From positions 1-6,782 of the forward strand of contig JAHEJF010000082.1 of the NCBI GenBank assembly GCA_024639025.1: a stretch of DNA of 6,782 nt, given 5' to 3'. Both the position numbers and the translations under genes were made by a program. Below the pieces are notes generated by a model. That model was not told the DNA's origin, searched no databases, and saw only the letters and a list, made by a program, of their open reading frames with translations. Of the stretch, positions 6,172 through 6,782 are shown piece after piece. Within the stretch, counting starts at the first letter, position 1. Every line of letters starts with the position of its first letter. Origin of the DNA: Ahrensia sp. (GTDB lineage Bacteria > Pseudomonadota > Alphaproteobacteria > Rhizobiales > Rhizobiaceae).

Positions 6172-6782
6172 ATGATCCCGAGTAACCCTGACCTAAGTGG
6201 TCGTCTAGCACTTGTCACGGGTGCATCGCGCGGCATCGGATACCAGCTTTGCCTGCAGTTGGCCAAAGCGGGTGCCGAGATCATCGCTGTCGCCCGCACA
6301 GTGGGCGGGCTTGAAGAACTCGATGATGCAATTACCGAGCTTGGCGGCAAATGCACGCTTGTACCGCTCGACCTAAAAGATCATGACGGCATCGACCGGC
6401 TTGGCGGCGTTATCGCCGAACGCTGGGGCAAGCTTGATATCATGGTTGCCAATGCCGGTATTCTGGGTGCCGTTTCGCCTGTCGGGCAAATGAAATCAAA
6501 AACGTTTGATCAATTGATGAGTGTGAACCTGACCAGCGTCTGGCGTTTGATCCGCACAACCGAGCCTCTACTCAGGCAATCTGATGCAGGCCGTGCCATC
6601 TTGCTGTCTTCCAGCGTGGCTCACACGGCCCGGGCGTTCTGGGGCCCCTACGCTGCGTCGAAAGCAGCGGTGGAGGTGCTGGGTCGCACCTGGGCTGCCG
6701 AAAGCGAGAAGACGGCGCTCAGGGTCAATCTGGTCAATCCCGGTGGCACACGCACACATATGCGCGCGCAAGCGATGCCGGG
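6172..6782 (+). CDS. Short-chain dehydrogenase/reductase (SDR), 3' end outside window
   Basis: The frame is open from ATG 6172 to the right edge, giving 203 residues; about 40-50 more are expected from the usual length near 250. It is a classical SDR: the Rossmann nucleotide-binding motif TGASRGIG (16-23), a conserved Asp in the PLDLKD segment, NAG (94-96), the catalytic serine at 147 or 148 in LLSSSVA, and the Y-x-x-x-K pair Tyr160/Lys164 in GPYAASKAA, followed by VNPGGTRTHM. It should therefore be an active NAD(P)-dependent oxidoreductase. Arg42 in VARTVGG after the second strand may favour NADP(H), but this is only an inference. The substrate cannot be told from sequence. It starts 10 bp after purF with a weak ribosome site, so it is probably translated from the purF message; SDR genes are commonly found after purF in related bacteria. 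Confidence 0.92.
   Translation, partial: MIPSNPDLSGRLALVTGASRGIGYQLCLQLAKAGAEIIAVARTVGGLEELDDAITELGGKCTLVPLDLKDHDGIDRLGGVIAERWGKLDIMVANAGILGAVSPVGQMKSKTFDQLMSVNLTSVWRLIRTTEPLLRQSDAGRAILLSSSVAHTARAFWGPYAASKAAVEVLGRTWAAESEKTALRVNLVNPGGTRTHMRAQAMP

Noticed and set aside
1..6782. Mobile element, CRISPR array, tRNA/rRNA or defence-type cassette
   Set aside because: No transposase or integrase motifs, no regularly spaced repeats and no RNA-gene signatures were seen; the genes are housekeeping and codon use looks even.

Overview
The window is a compact, one-directional stretch of alphaproteobacterial chromosome, all on the + strand. The gene order dnaB, alr, radA, cvpA, purF, SDR is, from general knowledge, the arrangement typical of Rhizobiales/Hyphomicrobiales. 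The proteins also have an alphaproteobacterial look: DnaB has a long insert before its arginine-finger motif, the CvpA homologue carries RGFSRE and GPLDRSLG blocks, and PurF is the Fe-S, propeptide type. Genus cannot be assigned by eye.

Layout: (1) 1-1047, the C-terminal two thirds of the replicative helicase DnaB, running in from the left edge. (2) 1117-1494, a small SnoaL/NTF2-like protein of unknown function, between dnaB and alr. (3) 1516-2670, alanine racemase, which makes D-alanine for peptidoglycan. (4) 2676-4085, RadA, a helicase and branch-migration factor in recombinational repair. (5) 4174-4698, a four-helix CvpA-family membrane protein. (6) 4701-6161, PurF, the first committed enzyme of purine synthesis. 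(7) 6172 to the right edge, a short-chain dehydrogenase/reductase cut off by the window.

The gaps are 69, 21, 5, 88, 2 and 10 bp, and no convincing intrinsic terminator is visible between genes. The likely transcription groups are a SnoaL-alr-radA block and a cvpA-purF-SDR block, possibly read through from dnaB. The two larger gaps are the only places with visible regulatory-looking structure: an 11-bp-spaced GAACAT direct repeat before the SnoaL gene, and a cluster of dyads, including a perfect 7-bp inverted repeat, before cvpA.

This is essentially a housekeeping region. I see no mobile element, CRISPR array, tRNA, rRNA or defence-like system, and no new multi-gene system. The points most worth a second look are the SnoaL-like gene inside a conserved neighbourhood, its same-frame junction with alr, the glutamine in alanine racemase at the position of the carbamylated lysine, and the dyad cluster before cvpA-purF.
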